A DNA stretch of 64,000 nucleotides from Candidatus Obscuribacter sp. (GTDB lineage Bacteria; Cyanobacteriota; Vampirovibrionia; Obscuribacterales; Obscuribacteraceae), in the NCBI GenBank assembly GCA_016712465.1, contig JADJQZ010000001.1, positions 3,410,001-3,474,000 on the forward strand. Reading direction: 5' to 3'. The notes below the pieces were generated by a model. The model saw nothing but the letters and a program-made list of their open reading frames with translations, did not search any database and had not been told where the DNA came from. Of the stretch, positions 50,180-60,900 are shown piece after piece (position 1 is the stretch's first letter; each line of letters opens with the position of its first letter). The position numbers and the translations under genes are program-made.

Positions 50180-51895
50180 TCAATCATTCGGCGGCGCGCT
50201 TACAAGAGCATCAGCCTGCACCAGAACATCAAGACTGACCTGAAAATGCATTTCGAAAAAGGCCTTCTTCTCACCCAGCGCCCAGATTTCAGACTGGGCC
50301 GTTTCGGCTTCGTGCAAAGACAATAGCAAATTCAGGACTTTATTGTCACGATGGGAAGCATTGACCATCACCCGCAAGTCGCGCACCACTTGCCGGTGCG
50401 ATCGATCAAGGGCCTCGGCGATGCGCAGGAAAGCGGCCAGGTCATGGACCAATTTACGCCCTTCCAGGTCGAGGGTGTACCAGGCTTCGTGGGTCACCTT
50501 GGGCTCCGAGCCTCTGTGATAGCGGGCGATGGCCGCTATAATCGCCACTTCTTCCTCAGAATGACCTAGAAGCCCGCCGTTCTTGATCAAATAGTAAGAG
50601 TGCTTGTGGTGCCCATTGCGACTGACAAACATCCCCAGATCATGCAGCATGGAGGCCGACCAGAGCAAATGTCCCACTTCTTCCGGGTGATTGTGCAAAA
50701 TGCCACGGGTCTGAGTGAAAAGGAGCTGGCTTAGAAAGGCTACCTGTTGGGCATGCTCGAAGCTACCCTGATACTTCTCCAAAAGATTCAACACACTCAT
50801 GGAGCGAGGATCTCGGTGCATGGTCAGACCGGCATCCAGCCAGCCTGTCTGCAGGAAGCGATCGACCACAACCCCTTCCCGCAAAGCATGGGGGGAAACT
50901 TTGAGTTCTCCTGCTCCCAGAGCCTTCATGGTCTCCATCAGTACAATGGCGCCGGCAAGAATGGTCTCATTGCGATCGGCACTCACACCCTTGGGTTTTT
51001 CACCCTTGAGGGCAAAAGCCTTGATGTAGTCCACCAGCTTTTCCAGGCGCACAAGCGGTATGGTCCAGCCGGCTAATTCCGCATGGGGATTGCCGCTGGA
51101 TACCCTGTCCAGTTTGGCCAGAGCCTGAATAGTGCCGGAGGTCCCCACCAGGGTATCGAAACCTCCGGCCGCGCTGATGCCGCTGGCAGCAGGACGCAAA
51201 ACCCCGCGCACCTCGTTATGCAGATCTTGCACGGTTTGAGGGGTCACTTCACCTTTTTTGAAAAACCGCTGGGTAAGGCGAGCCGCACCCAGTTTGTAAG
51301 ACTCCGCAAAATAGATGCGCTTTTCGTCTCCCACAATAAGTTCGGTACTACCGCCGCCTATATCCACGATACAAAAACGCCCTTTCATATGGGGCATAAA
51401 CTGAGTAAGGAAAAAGAGGAAGCCCAGATAAATCAAGCGCGCTTCTTCTTTGCCGGAAATCATGCGGGCATCCATCTTCAGCTCGGCCCGAATGCGGCGA
51501 AGGCATTCCTCGCCGTTCTTCGACTCCCGTACCGCCGAAGTTGCCACCGCCATGGTGTAGGAAGCGCCATGTTCACGGGCGTTCTTGAGCATATCCCGCA
51601 GTATGCGCAGAGCCGAACGGAGGGCCTGCTCATCAATATAATGTGCGCTGAGGGAGCGGCGAAAAAACGGTACCGCCTCCTTAACTTTAGCCAGTACCTC
51701 AAAGTGGTCCTTTTCGGGCGAGGCCTGACAGACGATCATATGGAAGGAGTTGGTGCCCATGTCCACCACGGCCACCACCGGGCCGCCCTTAACCTTTACC
51801 CAGGAACCTTTCCTTTCGGAGGGCAGGCTAACCGGTCCCGCTGAAGTGGCGCCTTTTGGGCTCTTGGCTTTATCGGCATTAGGCTTGACACTCAT
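50180..51895 (-). CDS. Ppx/GppA phosphatase with C-terminal HD domain
   Basis: About 571 residues from ATG 51895 (GGAAGAG nine bases upstream; a GTG at 51913 would add six). The Ppx/GppA actin-fold domain shows VVAVVDMGTNSFHMIV, AVATSAVRESKNG, GKEEARLIYLG, FCIVDIGGGSTELIVG and VGTSGTIQALA. The second half is an HD-type helical domain with SMLHDLGMF and RYHRGSEP. This is the layout of exopolyphosphatase / pppGpp phosphohydrolase enzymes, so it should degrade polyphosphate or pppGpp in the cytosol. It includes a polar N-terminal extension of about 40 residues. Ppx versus GppA cannot be decided from sequence. Confidence 0.87.
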   Translation of the reverse strand: MSVKPNADKAKSPKGATSAGPVSLPSERKGSWVKVKGGPVVAVVDMGTNSFHMIVCQASPEKDHFEVLAKVKEAVPFFRRSLSAHYIDEQALRSALRILRDMLKNAREHGASYTMAVATSAVRESKNGEECLRRIRAELKMDARMISGKEEARLIYLGFLFFLTQFMPHMKGRFCIVDIGGGSTELIVGDEKRIYFAESYKLGAARLTQRFFKKGEVTPQTVQDLHNEVRGVLRPAASGISAAGGFDTLVGTSGTIQALAKLDRVSSGNPHAELAGWTIPLVRLEKLVDYIKAFALKGEKPKGVSADRNETILAGAIVLMETMKALGAGELKVSPHALREGVVVDRFLQTGWLDAGLTMHRDPRSMSVLNLLEKYQGSFEHAQQVAFLSQLLFTQTRGILHNHPEEVGHLLWSASMLHDLGMFVSRNGHHKHSYYLIKNGGLLGHSEEEVAIIAAIARYHRGSEPKVTHEAWYTLDLEGRKLVHDLAAFLRIAEALDRSHRQVVRDLRVMVNASHRDNKVLNLLLSLHEAETAQSEIWALGEKKAFFEMHFQVSLDVLVQADALVSAPPND

Positions 51896-51961
51896 TAAAG
51901 CTGGCTCTTCCACAGGATCTTGGACGGGATCTTACAGGGGATATTACATAGGCTTACGGAC

Positions 51962-53440
51962 CTAATATTTATACACGCTCTCGGCAAGCTCGGCCATTAG
52001 TTTTTTTGCGCACAGGTTTGCGCTGTTAACACAATCCGGAATGCCGACGCCCCGGTAGGAAGCACCGGTCAAATAAAGTCCGGGCTGGTCGGCAACAGTT
52101 TCCTCGATCTCAGCCAATAGAGCTTCATGACCCAGGTTGTACTGAGGCATGGAAGCAGGCCAGCGGTGCACCCGGCGATAATGGGCTGGTCTAGTGGGCG
52201 CAAGCAAGCGATTCAAGTCCTCCTCGGCCAGTCGGAGCAAGACATCGTCAGCCTGTGCCAGAGTGTCTTCCTCCCCCACACCGCCAAGGAAGGCTCGCAC
52301 GATGATCTCCTTGTCAGGGGCTCGCAGAGGATATTTATTGCTGGCAAAACTAAAGGCAATCAAGGTCAAATTAGAGGCTTTTCTCTCTTTCAAGGGAATC
52401 ACGGCCCCGAAGGTACGACCGAATCGCTTCTCAAGAGAAGCCAGCGCTTCCTTTTCAAAAACGAAATTGACCACTACAGAAGAAGCCGACTGAATCTTAG
52501 CCAGTTGAGAGGCAAGAGCAGGGTTGACCTCGGACAGCAGAGAAGAAGCACTGGCTGCCGGACAAGCCATCACCAGCCGGTCGTAGTAGGCCTCGTCGGC
52601 ATCGCTTTTCAGAAGGTAACCGGCGCCTTTCCTCTCAATCCGACGAACGGCACAACCGCGGCGCAACTCCACATCCGGCAAATTAGCAAGCAAAGCTTCC
52701 ACAAGCGTGCCGATGCCGCCGTCGAAACTGGCAAAGAGTCCATATCGAGCACCGGAAGACTTTTCGCGATTCTTCATCAAGGCCCGAATGACGCTGCCTT
52801 TAGTTTGCTCCATTTCCAGAAAACGCGCCGCCACGCTCTGCGCGCTCAACTTCTCGGCATCCCCCACATAAATACCGGCCACCATAGGCTGAGCCAGTTT
52901 ATCCAGAACCTCAGCTCCGAAGCGCCTGCGCACAAAGTCAGCCAGGCTTTCATCGGCACCGGATGGAGTTTCTACTTTCCGTTGGGGTATCACCATCTCC
53001 ATAAGTGCCCGCATTTTTCCTGCCGGGCTGAGGATGCCGCTTGCAGCAAAAGGTAGTAGTTTGGAGGGAGCCAACATAACAAAACCGTCCGGCACGGAGT
53101 GCATACGCCCGCCGCTATAAACCAACGCACCACCGCCCTCGCTCTGCACTTTCACAATCCGATCACTGAGATTCAATTCTTTAGCGAGATCCAGTAGAAA
53201 GGGCTTATTGGTTATGAAAGAATCAGGCCCGCTTTCAATCAAGCAATCCTGCCACCTGAGGGATTCGATGACTCCGCCCAGGCGCGGTGAAGCCTCATAA
53301 AGAGTAATTTCCAGCTTTTCAGATTGACGGCCGGCTTGCTGCCGCAGGCGGTAGGCCGTCACCAGGCCGGAGATGCCACCACCGATAATGGCAACGCGCC
53401 GAGGCCCAACTCTCTCTTCCTTACTGACTTCCACCATCAT
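51962..53440 (-). CDS. hemY: protoporphyrinogen oxidase, HemY/HemG type
   Basis: 492 residues. FAD motif AIIGGGISGLVTAYRL, ITLYEASPRLGGVIESLRW, CLIESGPDSF, and the C-terminal LYLTGASYRGVGIPDCVNSA of the flavin protoporphyrinogen oxidase family. It oxidises protoporphyrinogen IX to protoporphyrin IX using O2 in the best-known members. ATG abuts the stop of hemE with no gap, so the two are one operon. Length and motifs are complete; the call is firm at family level. Confidence 0.88.
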   Translation of the reverse strand: MMVEVSKEERVGPRRVAIIGGGISGLVTAYRLRQQAGRQSEKLEITLYEASPRLGGVIESLRWQDCLIESGPDSFITNKPFLLDLAKELNLSDRIVKVQSEGGGALVYSGGRMHSVPDGFVMLAPSKLLPFAASGILSPAGKMRALMEMVIPQRKVETPSGADESLADFVRRRFGAEVLDKLAQPMVAGIYVGDAEKLSAQSVAARFLEMEQTKGSVIRALMKNREKSSGARYGLFASFDGGIGTLVEALLANLPDVELRRGCAVRRIERKGAGYLLKSDADEAYYDRLVMACPAASASSLLSEVNPALASQLAKIQSASSVVVNFVFEKEALASLEKRFGRTFGAVIPLKERKASNLTLIAFSFASNKYPLRAPDKEIIVRAFLGGVGEEDTLAQADDVLLRLAEEDLNRLLAPTRPAHYRRVHRWPASMPQYNLGHEALLAEIEETVADQPGLYLTGASYRGVGIPDCVNSANLCAKKLMAELAESVYKY

Positions 53441-54532
53441 CTACCGCTTCATTCCAATTGTGCGGCTCTCTCCACGCAGAGCCTGAGACCTTTCTTTCAC
53501 CGTATCAACCAGGAAACGGACATTCTCCTGACTGGTGTTTTGCAGGATACCGTGCCCCAGATTGAAAATATGTCCCGGTCTGGCACCGGTTTGTTGCAAT
53601 ATAAGATCGACCTGAGCGGCTATCTCTTCACGCCCGGCCAGTAGAACACAGGGGTCGAGATTTCCCATCACGGCGCGGTCATGACCGATAGCGCTCCAGG
53701 CAGCAGCCATATCGCTGCGCCAATCCACACCAAGGGCGGTGGAGCCGGCCTCGCTCATGAGATCGAGCATGCCACCACAGGAGGTACCGAAGTAAATGGT
53801 CGGTCCGGAAACTGCCTTTACAATTCGTCGGCTGTGCGGCAAAACATGGCGAGCAAAATCGTGCCGGCTCAAAGCTCCCACCCAACTGTCGAACAACATC
53901 AAACAATGGGCGCCGGCCTGTTTCTGCCCCTGCAGATAGGCAATGGTCATATTGGTTAAGAGAACCATCAACTTCTCAAATGCCTCAGGCTGGCAATACA
54001 TAAAAGCTTTGGTCTTATCAAAATGCCTGGATGAGCCGCCTTCAATCAAATATGAAGCGAGCGTAAAAGGAGCCCCGGCAAAACCAATGAGAGGCACCGT
54101 CGGTCTTTCCGCAATGAAATTACGAACCGACTGAAAGACATAGCCAAGACCTTCCTCTACATCAAACTCTTGCAATCGCTCTACGTCACCGGCTGACCGG
54201 ATCGGGTTATCAAGGACAGGACCGTCGCCTTTGGCAAAACGCAGTCCGCTTCCCATACACTCCAGAGGCAAGAGTATGTCGGCAAAAATGATACCGGCGT
54301 CAACGCCAAGTTCATCCACAGCCTGCACAGTCACCTGGGCCGCCAACTGGCTATTATGGCAAAGGCTTAAGAAATCAACCTTCTCCCGCACCTTTCGATA
54401 GGACTCTTGATAGCGGCCGGCCTGCCTCATCAGCCACACGGGAGTCCGCTCAGTCGCTTCAAGGCGCAATGCTCTAAGAAAGAGACTGTCTTCACAACCC
54501 TGTTCTCTACCGCTTTTTTGATCTGAATTCAC
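53441..54532 (-). CDS. hemE: uroporphyrinogen III decarboxylase
   Basis: 363 residues. Diagnostic TPVWLMRQAGRYQ near 35, GIIFADILLPLECMG, GFAGAPFTLASYLIEGGSS, LFDSWVGAL, and the C-terminal GHIFNLGHGILQNT. It removes four acetate carboxyl groups to give coproporphyrinogen III. GTG start with AAGG eight bases upstream. Directly followed by hemY, skipping the coproporphyrinogen oxidase step, which must be encoded elsewhere. Confidence 0.95.
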   Translation of the reverse strand: MNSDQKSGREQGCEDSLFLRALRLEATERTPVWLMRQAGRYQESYRKVREKVDFLSLCHNSQLAAQVTVQAVDELGVDAGIIFADILLPLECMGSGLRFAKGDGPVLDNPIRSAGDVERLQEFDVEEGLGYVFQSVRNFIAERPTVPLIGFAGAPFTLASYLIEGGSSRHFDKTKAFMYCQPEAFEKLMVLLTNMTIAYLQGQKQAGAHCLMLFDSWVGALSRHDFARHVLPHSRRIVKAVSGPTIYFGTSCGGMLDLMSEAGSTALGVDWRSDMAAAWSAIGHDRAVMGNLDPCVLLAGREEIAAQVDLILQQTGARPGHIFNLGHGILQNTSQENVRFLVDTVKERSQALRGESRTIGMKR

Positions 54533-54723
54533 GGAAATAACCTTAAAAATATGGCAATGCCTGCTCGCCCCTTTAGACTTTCTCGCCCTACGGCTTAAAC
54601 TACTAAAGCGCGGTCTCTACAGGCAGGCAAACTCTAACAAAATTCAGCGCATCATGCCAGTCTAATTCACACCCCAAGCGAACCTGAAACCACAGGTAAA
54701 CCGGTATCAAAAGGGAACCCACC

Positions 54724-55731
54724 ATGAAGGAAGCTCTAAGTAAGAATTGCTATCCAGTGGTCATTGCCGGTGCAGGACCGGCTGGGGTGAGCGTGGCTTT
54801 AGGACTCCTGGAAGCGCGTATCGAAGTATTACTGATTGATGCGGCACCGGACATGGGCGGTCAGCTTCCCAGCATTCCCTCACCCATAACCAACTTTGCC
54901 GGTGGTTATAAGGTAACGGGAAGAACAGCCGGTAAAGATATGAAGGAAGCCCTTCTTGCTGCTGCGGAACGAGCCGGAGAGGACGGGGTGAGCCTTACCT
55001 ATTTGCCCAATTACCAGGTGGCAAAGTTCGACGCCCGGACAAACGAACTGCAACTGAAATCCACCGTGCAAGCAAAAGACTTGACCGTGTGCGGAGAGAG
55101 AGTGGTCTTTTGTACCGGCTATAGAGAGCGGCGGCTGCAACTACCCGGACAAGCGGAATGTGAGCCAGCAGTCTATTATCACGGCAAGGGTGAAGACGGT
55201 GACACCGCCGTGGTAATTGGCGGCGGCGACAGCGCACTGCTGAAACTACTGGCGGTGGCGCCTCAAATGAAGAATGTAATCCTCATCCATCGTAACAAGC
55301 ACCTCAAGGCCAGACCGGATGTGATCGCAAAAGTTTCCAATTTGCCCAATTTGGAAGTTTTCCTGGGAAGTCAGGTTGTGGCTCTGGCCAGGAACGCCCA
55401 AACCGGCAAAATTACGGTCGACATCGAGACCATGGACGGCGGTGGGAGGCAGACTCGCCAGGCCGACTGGCTGGCCGTAAAAGTAGGCTACCTGCCGAAC
55501 ACGGAATTTTTAGCCGATAGCCTCTTATTAGAGAAAGGGCATGTGGTGGTGGACTCAGCCCTGCACGCCTTTGATAAGGAGGAGCGCATGCTGCCCACCG
55601 TTTTCGCCGGTGGTGACATAGTTAACGGCAGCTTTCCCCGTATCGCAACAGCTTGCGGGCATGGCATGAGTATTGCCGCCGAGATTATCAAAGCTACTTT
55701 CGAAAACGGGTCACTGCCTGATGGAAAATAG
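54724..55731 (+). CDS. thioredoxin-reductase-like NAD(P)H flavoprotein (ferredoxin-NADP reductase type, no redox dithiol)
   Basis: 335 residues. FAD motif VVIAGAGPAGVSVALGLLEA, a second nucleotide motif AVVIGGGDSALLKLLAV for NAD(P)H, and the terminal FAGGDIVNGSFPRIATACGHGM. The CxxC of thioredoxin reductase is absent (the relevant segment reads YYHGKGEDGD), so it should belong to the ferredoxin/flavodoxin-NADP reductase subgroup rather than reduce thioredoxin. Electron acceptor unknown. AAGGGA lies seven bases before the ATG. Converges with ispH and overlaps it by 21 bases. Confidence 0.78.
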   Translation: MKEALSKNCYPVVIAGAGPAGVSVALGLLEARIEVLLIDAAPDMGGQLPSIPSPITNFAGGYKVTGRTAGKDMKEALLAAAERAGEDGVSLTYLPNYQVAKFDARTNELQLKSTVQAKDLTVCGERVVFCTGYRERRLQLPGQAECEPAVYYHGKGEDGDTAVVIGGGDSALLKLLAVAPQMKNVILIHRNKHLKARPDVIAKVSNLPNLEVFLGSQVVALARNAQTGKITVDIETMDGGGRQTRQADWLAVKVGYLPNTEFLADSLLLEKGHVVVDSALHAFDKEERMLPTVFAGGDIVNGSFPRIATACGHGMSIAAEIIKATFENGSLPDGK

Positions 55732-57069
55732 TTTATCGAGCACCTGCGCCACCAACTGATCCGGGGTGGAAGCACCAGCAGTAAGACCAATCGTCACATC
55801 GCCGGCCGGCAAGAAGTTGACTTTACTCTGACAATCGTCGCCATCCAAGGGTTTGAAACGAATTTGATTACCAGGGCCTATGCAGTCGGGTCCGTCGATA
55901 TGGTAGGAGGGCAAATGACTTTTCTCGGCTATTTCTTGCAAATGACCGGTGTTGGAAGAATTGAAGCCGCCAATCACGAGCATCAGATCCAGTTTCTCAT
56001 CCACCAGTTTGAGCATGGCATCCTGCCTCTCCTGCGTGGCATCGCAAATGGTATCACCGGGACTGATGAAATGTTTATCGATGGAAAGAGGACCGTATTT
56101 CTGCAACATAGTCTTCTCAAAAAGCTTGCCTATTTGTTCGGTTTCGCCTTTCAGCATAGTGGTTTGATTAGCAATGCCGATAGACTGCAAGTGCACATCA
56201 GGGTCAAAGCCGGGTGATACGGCATCCTGGAAGCGTTTCATGAAGGCTTCCCGATCGCCGCCGGCCCCATCAACTCCAGAAAGGATGTAAGAAGCAACCA
56301 GACCGGCTTCCTCTATATTGCGAACTATCAAGTAACAATGAGCGCGGGAAGCGGTGGCCACGGTTTCTTCATGGTTCGGCTTGCCATGAATAATGGCTGT
56401 ATAACCATGGTCAAAGCCGGCAGCATATTTAACCACTCGATTCCATACCCTTGACACCCACGGGCAGGTGGTATCGACAATTTCACAATTGCGACCTTCT
56501 ATTATTCTCATTTCTTCTACTGAAGCACCAAAGGCAGGCAAGATCACCACGTCACCCCGGCCGATGGAAGAAAAGTCCTTGCTGCCATCACTCCGCACTC
56601 CCAAAAACTCAATGCCCATTTCCCGCAAATTAGCGTTTACCACAGGATTGTGAATGATCTCGTTGGTGATCCAGATGCGCCGGTCGGGGAAGTGTTTGCG
56701 CGTTTCATAGGCCATGGAAACAGCCCGATCCACCCCCCAGCAAAATCCAAAAGCTTCAGCCAACTTAATGGTCATTCCATTGCGGGATATTACGTTTCCG
56801 GAGGCTCGCAGCTCGGCAACTAAATCCGACTCGTACTCTTTCTTGAGTTCGCCTTCTACCTCATCCTTAAGGCCGAAGCCCTTTCGGTGGTAAACCGACT
56901 TGTGCTTATCCGGCGCCGCCTCGTCTACCTTAGCTATTTCTGAACTGGCGGCTGAAGAGCCGTCCGCGGTAAGCAGTTCAGACTCTTTGACAGCCTCAAT
57001 CTGGTCGCCTACGGCGAAGGAAGCCTCTTTATCGTCGGCTCCGGCAGTCCTGTTTTTCATGGAAGACAT
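55711..57069 (-). CDS. ispH: 4-hydroxy-3-methylbut-2-enyl diphosphate reductase, cyanobacterial/plastid type
   Basis: 452 residues from ATG 57069 (a TTG at 57111 and an ATG at 57060 are possible). After about 60 Ser/Glu/Ala-rich residues, YHRKGFGLKDEVEGELKKEY begins the extended N-terminus shared with cyanobacterial and plant IspH. Iron-sulfur Cys are in LAEAFGFCWGV, VDTTCPWVS and TICDATQERQD; the substrate motif NSSNTGHL is present. Makes IPP and DMAPP in the last MEP-pathway step, so isoprenoids come from MEP. The first 60 residues are unusual and could be a start-codon artefact or a real leader. Confidence 0.93.
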   Translation of the reverse strand: MSSMKNRTAGADDKEASFAVGDQIEAVKESELLTADGSSAASSEIAKVDEAAPDKHKSVYHRKGFGLKDEVEGELKKEYESDLVAELRASGNVISRNGMTIKLAEAFGFCWGVDRAVSMAYETRKHFPDRRIWITNEIIHNPVVNANLREMGIEFLGVRSDGSKDFSSIGRGDVVILPAFGASVEEMRIIEGRNCEIVDTTCPWVSRVWNRVVKYAAGFDHGYTAIIHGKPNHEETVATASRAHCYLIVRNIEEAGLVASYILSGVDGAGGDREAFMKRFQDAVSPGFDPDVHLQSIGIANQTTMLKGETEQIGKLFEKTMLQKYGPLSIDKHFISPGDTICDATQERQDAMLKLVDEKLDLMLVIGGFNSSNTGHLQEIAEKSHLPSYHIDGPDCIGPGNQIRFKPLDGDDCQSKVNFLPAGDVTIGLTAGASTPDQLVAQVLDKLFSIRQ

Positions 57070-57280
57070 TGTAAAGGCGATCCCCCGGGCATCCAATGCA
57101 TATAGAATCAAATACTTGGCAGCTTTAAAAGTACAATCTTAGCAAGACCCGGGTACGGATGTGGTACCAACGGGCTGAACCAGTGCTATCATGAGACGCA
57201 CTAACATTACTAGTATCTCGCCAAGCTCTGCCAGATTCAATCAAATCAACTAATTCACCTGAATGGATGGAGGACTCCCA

Positions 57281-57697
57281 GTGAAAAATCGCAACAATTT
57301 GAAAGCTTTGACCTGTGCCGTATTGGCCGTTGCCGCCCTGGCATCGACCGTAAACGTACAAGCCCTTGCTGATGAACCCAAAGACATGGCCAGCAACGCC
57401 GTGCTCTTCCCGGTACGCGCCGCCAGCATCGCCAGCGGTCTGGTGATTGGTATCCCGGTTGCGATTGCCCGCAGAAGTTCCAACCGCGTAATCGAATACA
57501 CCGGCAACTTCGCCGATAAAATGGGTGGCAAAGACCACATTCCCCCGAAAGTATTCGGTTCCATCTTCGGTCTCCCCTTCGGTCTCCTGGTCGGAACCGG
57601 TGAAGGTCTCTACTACGGCGGTAAAAACGCATTCTCCAACAGCGTAGAGAAGCCCTTCTCCCTGGCTGCCTTCAGCCTCGACAAAGAGCTCGAATAA
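57281..57697 (+). CDS. small secreted/membrane-associated protein of unknown function
   Basis: 138 residues from GTG 57281, preceded by GGAGG seven bases away; the ATG at 57263 has no such site. Signal peptide about 1-31 (VQALAD). Two glycine-rich hydrophobic segments (SIASGLVIGIPVAIA and FGSIFGLPFGLLVGTGEGLY) could insert in or lie along a membrane. Family not recognised. Followed by a terminator. Confidence 0.62.
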   Translation: MKNRNNLKALTCAVLAVAALASTVNVQALADEPKDMASNAVLFPVRAASIASGLVIGIPVAIARRSSNRVIEYTGNFADKMGGKDHIPPKVFGSIFGLPFGLLVGTGEGLYYGGKNAFSNSVEKPFSLAAFSLDKELE

Positions 57698-57731
57698 GCA
57701 TTCCTCTCTTTTGAGGGTCAGTGGCTTATAA

Positions 57732-57760
57732 AAAAAACCCGGGCAACCGGGTTTTTTCTT
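57732..57760 (+). terminator. Rho-independent terminator after the 57281 gene
   Basis: Perfect 11-base stem (AAAAAACCCGG / CCGGGTTTTTT) with a GCAA tetraloop, T-run in the right arm and CTTTT after it. The symmetrical A/T ends could let it work on both strands. Confidence 0.92.
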
Positions 57761-57929
57761 TTGGCAGGCGGGAAGCGGTTCCTTGACTTGACATCAAACT
57801 CACTGCTTTTTAGCGTTTGCCTTTTGAATAGTGGGTATAAGACATGGGGAGTTACCCTCTACTTTTCAGCTTGGCAATCCGACCTGTGCCATCTGAGTGA
57901 GAGCGGGGTACCGTGAAAGGGAAAAGAGG

Positions 57930-60900
57930 ATGTCTATAGATAAAGACCGGGTGCTGAGATTAAATTGCCCGGGCTATGGCGAAGAATCGTACCTCAACCT
58001 TGGGCAAGCCAAGTCGCTTGAGCATTATCAAGTGATAATTGCAAATCCGGTCAGCCTTTTGCATCTCTTTGACAAAGGGCCGGAGGCGGCAAGGCGTATA
58101 AATCACTTCCTACAAGAAGGCATCAATCAACTGAACGTGCCGGACGACGCATTGATTCAGGAATTGATCAACGAGTCGGATGCCCGCCTGGAGGAGCTGA
58201 TACCCTTCCTCACCCAGGGCGGTCTCCTAATTTACTTCTTGTGCCGACCTTTCATTTTGGCCGGACCGACTATTTCAGTGGACAATTACGACTGGCTCTC
58301 GGTTTATGCCCCTTCCGCCAAAGTACCGGAGGGCAAAGGCCCCAGACAGATGAGCGCCGTCAGCCATGGTCGCATAGTGGAGCCCACGGAAGAAGGCGAA
58401 CTCTCCGAGATGGCCGATTACTTGCATCTCCCCGGCATTGAATGGAACACAATTATCAGAACCGACTTCCTTTCCAGCAACTATTCGGTGCTGGCAACAG
58501 CCGGACCAAAAAAATGTATCGCCGCACAGTTCTGGGCCGGGGACAAAGGCGGTAAAGTTATCTTCCTGCCTGCGCCCTATTCACCTGACTTCGACAAAGT
58601 CCTCATGGAAGGAGTCAATAAGTGGTATCAAAACACCAAGCCCGGCTCCAGTGCTCAAAGCAGCCCGCCCCCATTAGAATCTCTCGACCTTTCCCAACTG
58701 GTTGCCAGCGCAGAAGACTCACTCAAGATCCTGGATCAAATTGAAACACCTAAATCAGACATCAACATAGGAACGGCTCCCTTGACTGAACCAACCCCCC
58801 CGGCACAGCCGACCGCAGACAAAAAACCCGAGGTCAAGCAAGCGCCCAAAGGTGCCCTCAAATCACTTTTTGCCAATAAGGGACTCCTTGATGATGACGA
58901 TGACGACGAATTGGAACCGTCCGCGCCGGCTGCAGCCAGCCCCGAAGTAGCGAAAGTTACGGCTGAAGATATACTCAAGTCGGTATCAATGGAGGCCGAG
59001 CGCCTCAGTAAAGAATTCGAATCATCACCGCCGGCAGTACCACAATCGGAAGCAGTCCCGGTGCCAGTCGGCATGGAAGAGCCCATGGCTGTAGCGGCTC
59101 CTTCAGAACCGATTCAAGAATCTCAGGATAGACCGCCCTTCACGCTGGCGGCCATCGCCACAACCAGCCCACCGACGCCGCCCTCCGAGCAGGCTGATTC
59201 ATCAATTGATGACACGCTCGATCTCGACAAAATTATCATGGCCTCCATGGAACTATCGAAGAAGATCGATGACCAGACGACCTCGGTGCAGGACCAACCG
59301 GAAGTTGCGGCTCCCGCAGCAGCACCGACCATGAATCTGGCGGATGTGATCGATATAGATTCATCCCAGTCTTCCACCGCCATACCTGCGGAAAATTCGA
59401 ACGCAGCGGTGGCCGGCTTCGAGCTGAAGCGAGCTACCGCCGATATGGACCTGTCGGAATTTGCTGAAACTGCCAGGCAGTTGGTACAGCAAGCCAATGA
59501 AATTGAGTCGGCAACCAGAGAACCAGGCAAACCGCCGGTTCAGACCCCCATGACCAAAATAAACGAGCAACTCAAGCAGAGCGAAAGCAGCGCGACCCTT
59601 GATGTTTCAGAGGCCATCGATGTAACTTCCGAGCCTGTAGTAAGTCCTTCCATGCTCGAACAACTACAAATGGTGCATCCCCCAGCTGATGTAAAAGCTG
59701 AGTCGTCACCGGAAGAGGCGCAGAATCAGTTGCTTAACGGCATGATAAAAGACATGCTCATCCACCAGGAAGAAGAAGAAATCAACCCTAAGAGTTCTCC
59801 ATCCGCACCAATAGAAGGCGATATCACGCCACAGCGTCCGGATAAACCGGCCACTTCCATGAGCATGGATGAGTTTCGTCAGACTTTTGAATTCCTCAAG
59901 GAAGAGGAAGTGGCAGCTGCTGCCTCGCAAGCGGCGGCGGAAGCGGCTGAATTTCAAGCTGCGGCGAAGCCGTCTGCTCTACAACAGAATACAGATGCAG
60001 ACCAGAGTGAAGCACCGGATATTTTTGCAGCTCCTCCCGAATCGGAAGTTCGAACTAGCGAGGGTCGAGGCAGTCTCAGATCTATAGTGCAGTCCCTGGG
60101 TCAGACCAGTCTACCGGAAAGCCCAGCCTCGGCACCGGTCGGTCCGGCCTGGCTATCAGGCACTGAATCCGGCTCTCCCGCTAATGACCAGAGCGCTTTC
60201 GACGCCACTTCCACCCAGGAATCGATTCCGGCACTGGATGTGGCCCAGGAAATAATTCAACCTACTTATCAGGCCGAACTCCTCGGTCAGCCTGACCTTT
60301 TGACGCCGGAACCGGTCAGGGAAAGCCCCTCGCAGCCTGAAGCGCCGGCAGTCAACACACCGCCGGCAACATTTGTACCAGCCATGCCTGCCGTGGCTCC
60401 CGAACCGCCCGCAACGTTTGCACCAGCCATGCCTGCTGCTACGTTCGTTCCTCCCAGCCCACCACCCCAGCCGGAGCTACCGCCCTTACCGGCCTCGTTG
60501 ATGGCGGAGGAGCCCGCCCCGGCGGTTCTCGCACCGCCAGTGGTGATACCGCAGGCGACGGTCCCCGTCACCGAACCTATAAAAGAAATGCCAAGTCAGC
60601 CGGCGCCAAATCTACAGGCGCTGCAGGCGCAACAAGCGCCACCAGCGCCGCCGCTCAATCAGGCACCACCGATGATGCAACAGCCCGCACCGCCGGCCGC
60701 CGTACCGGCGCCACCGCTCGAACCACCCAAGCCTGCGCCTACTCCAGCCTGGGCTGCGGCACCGGGCAAAGCTCCCGCTTTCACTCCTCCGGCGGCACCA
60801 CAACCGGAAGCGAAAGCACCACCGGCTTTTGTGGCTCCTCCACCAGCTCCCTCACCCACCGTCTCGCCCGGCAATGGTAACGGTAGCAATTCAAATCAGG

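Noticed and set aside
57783..57841. TTGACT/TTGACA and TATAAG boxes before the large 57930 gene
   Set aside because: Spacing between the boxes is far too long for one promoter, and neither has a good partner.
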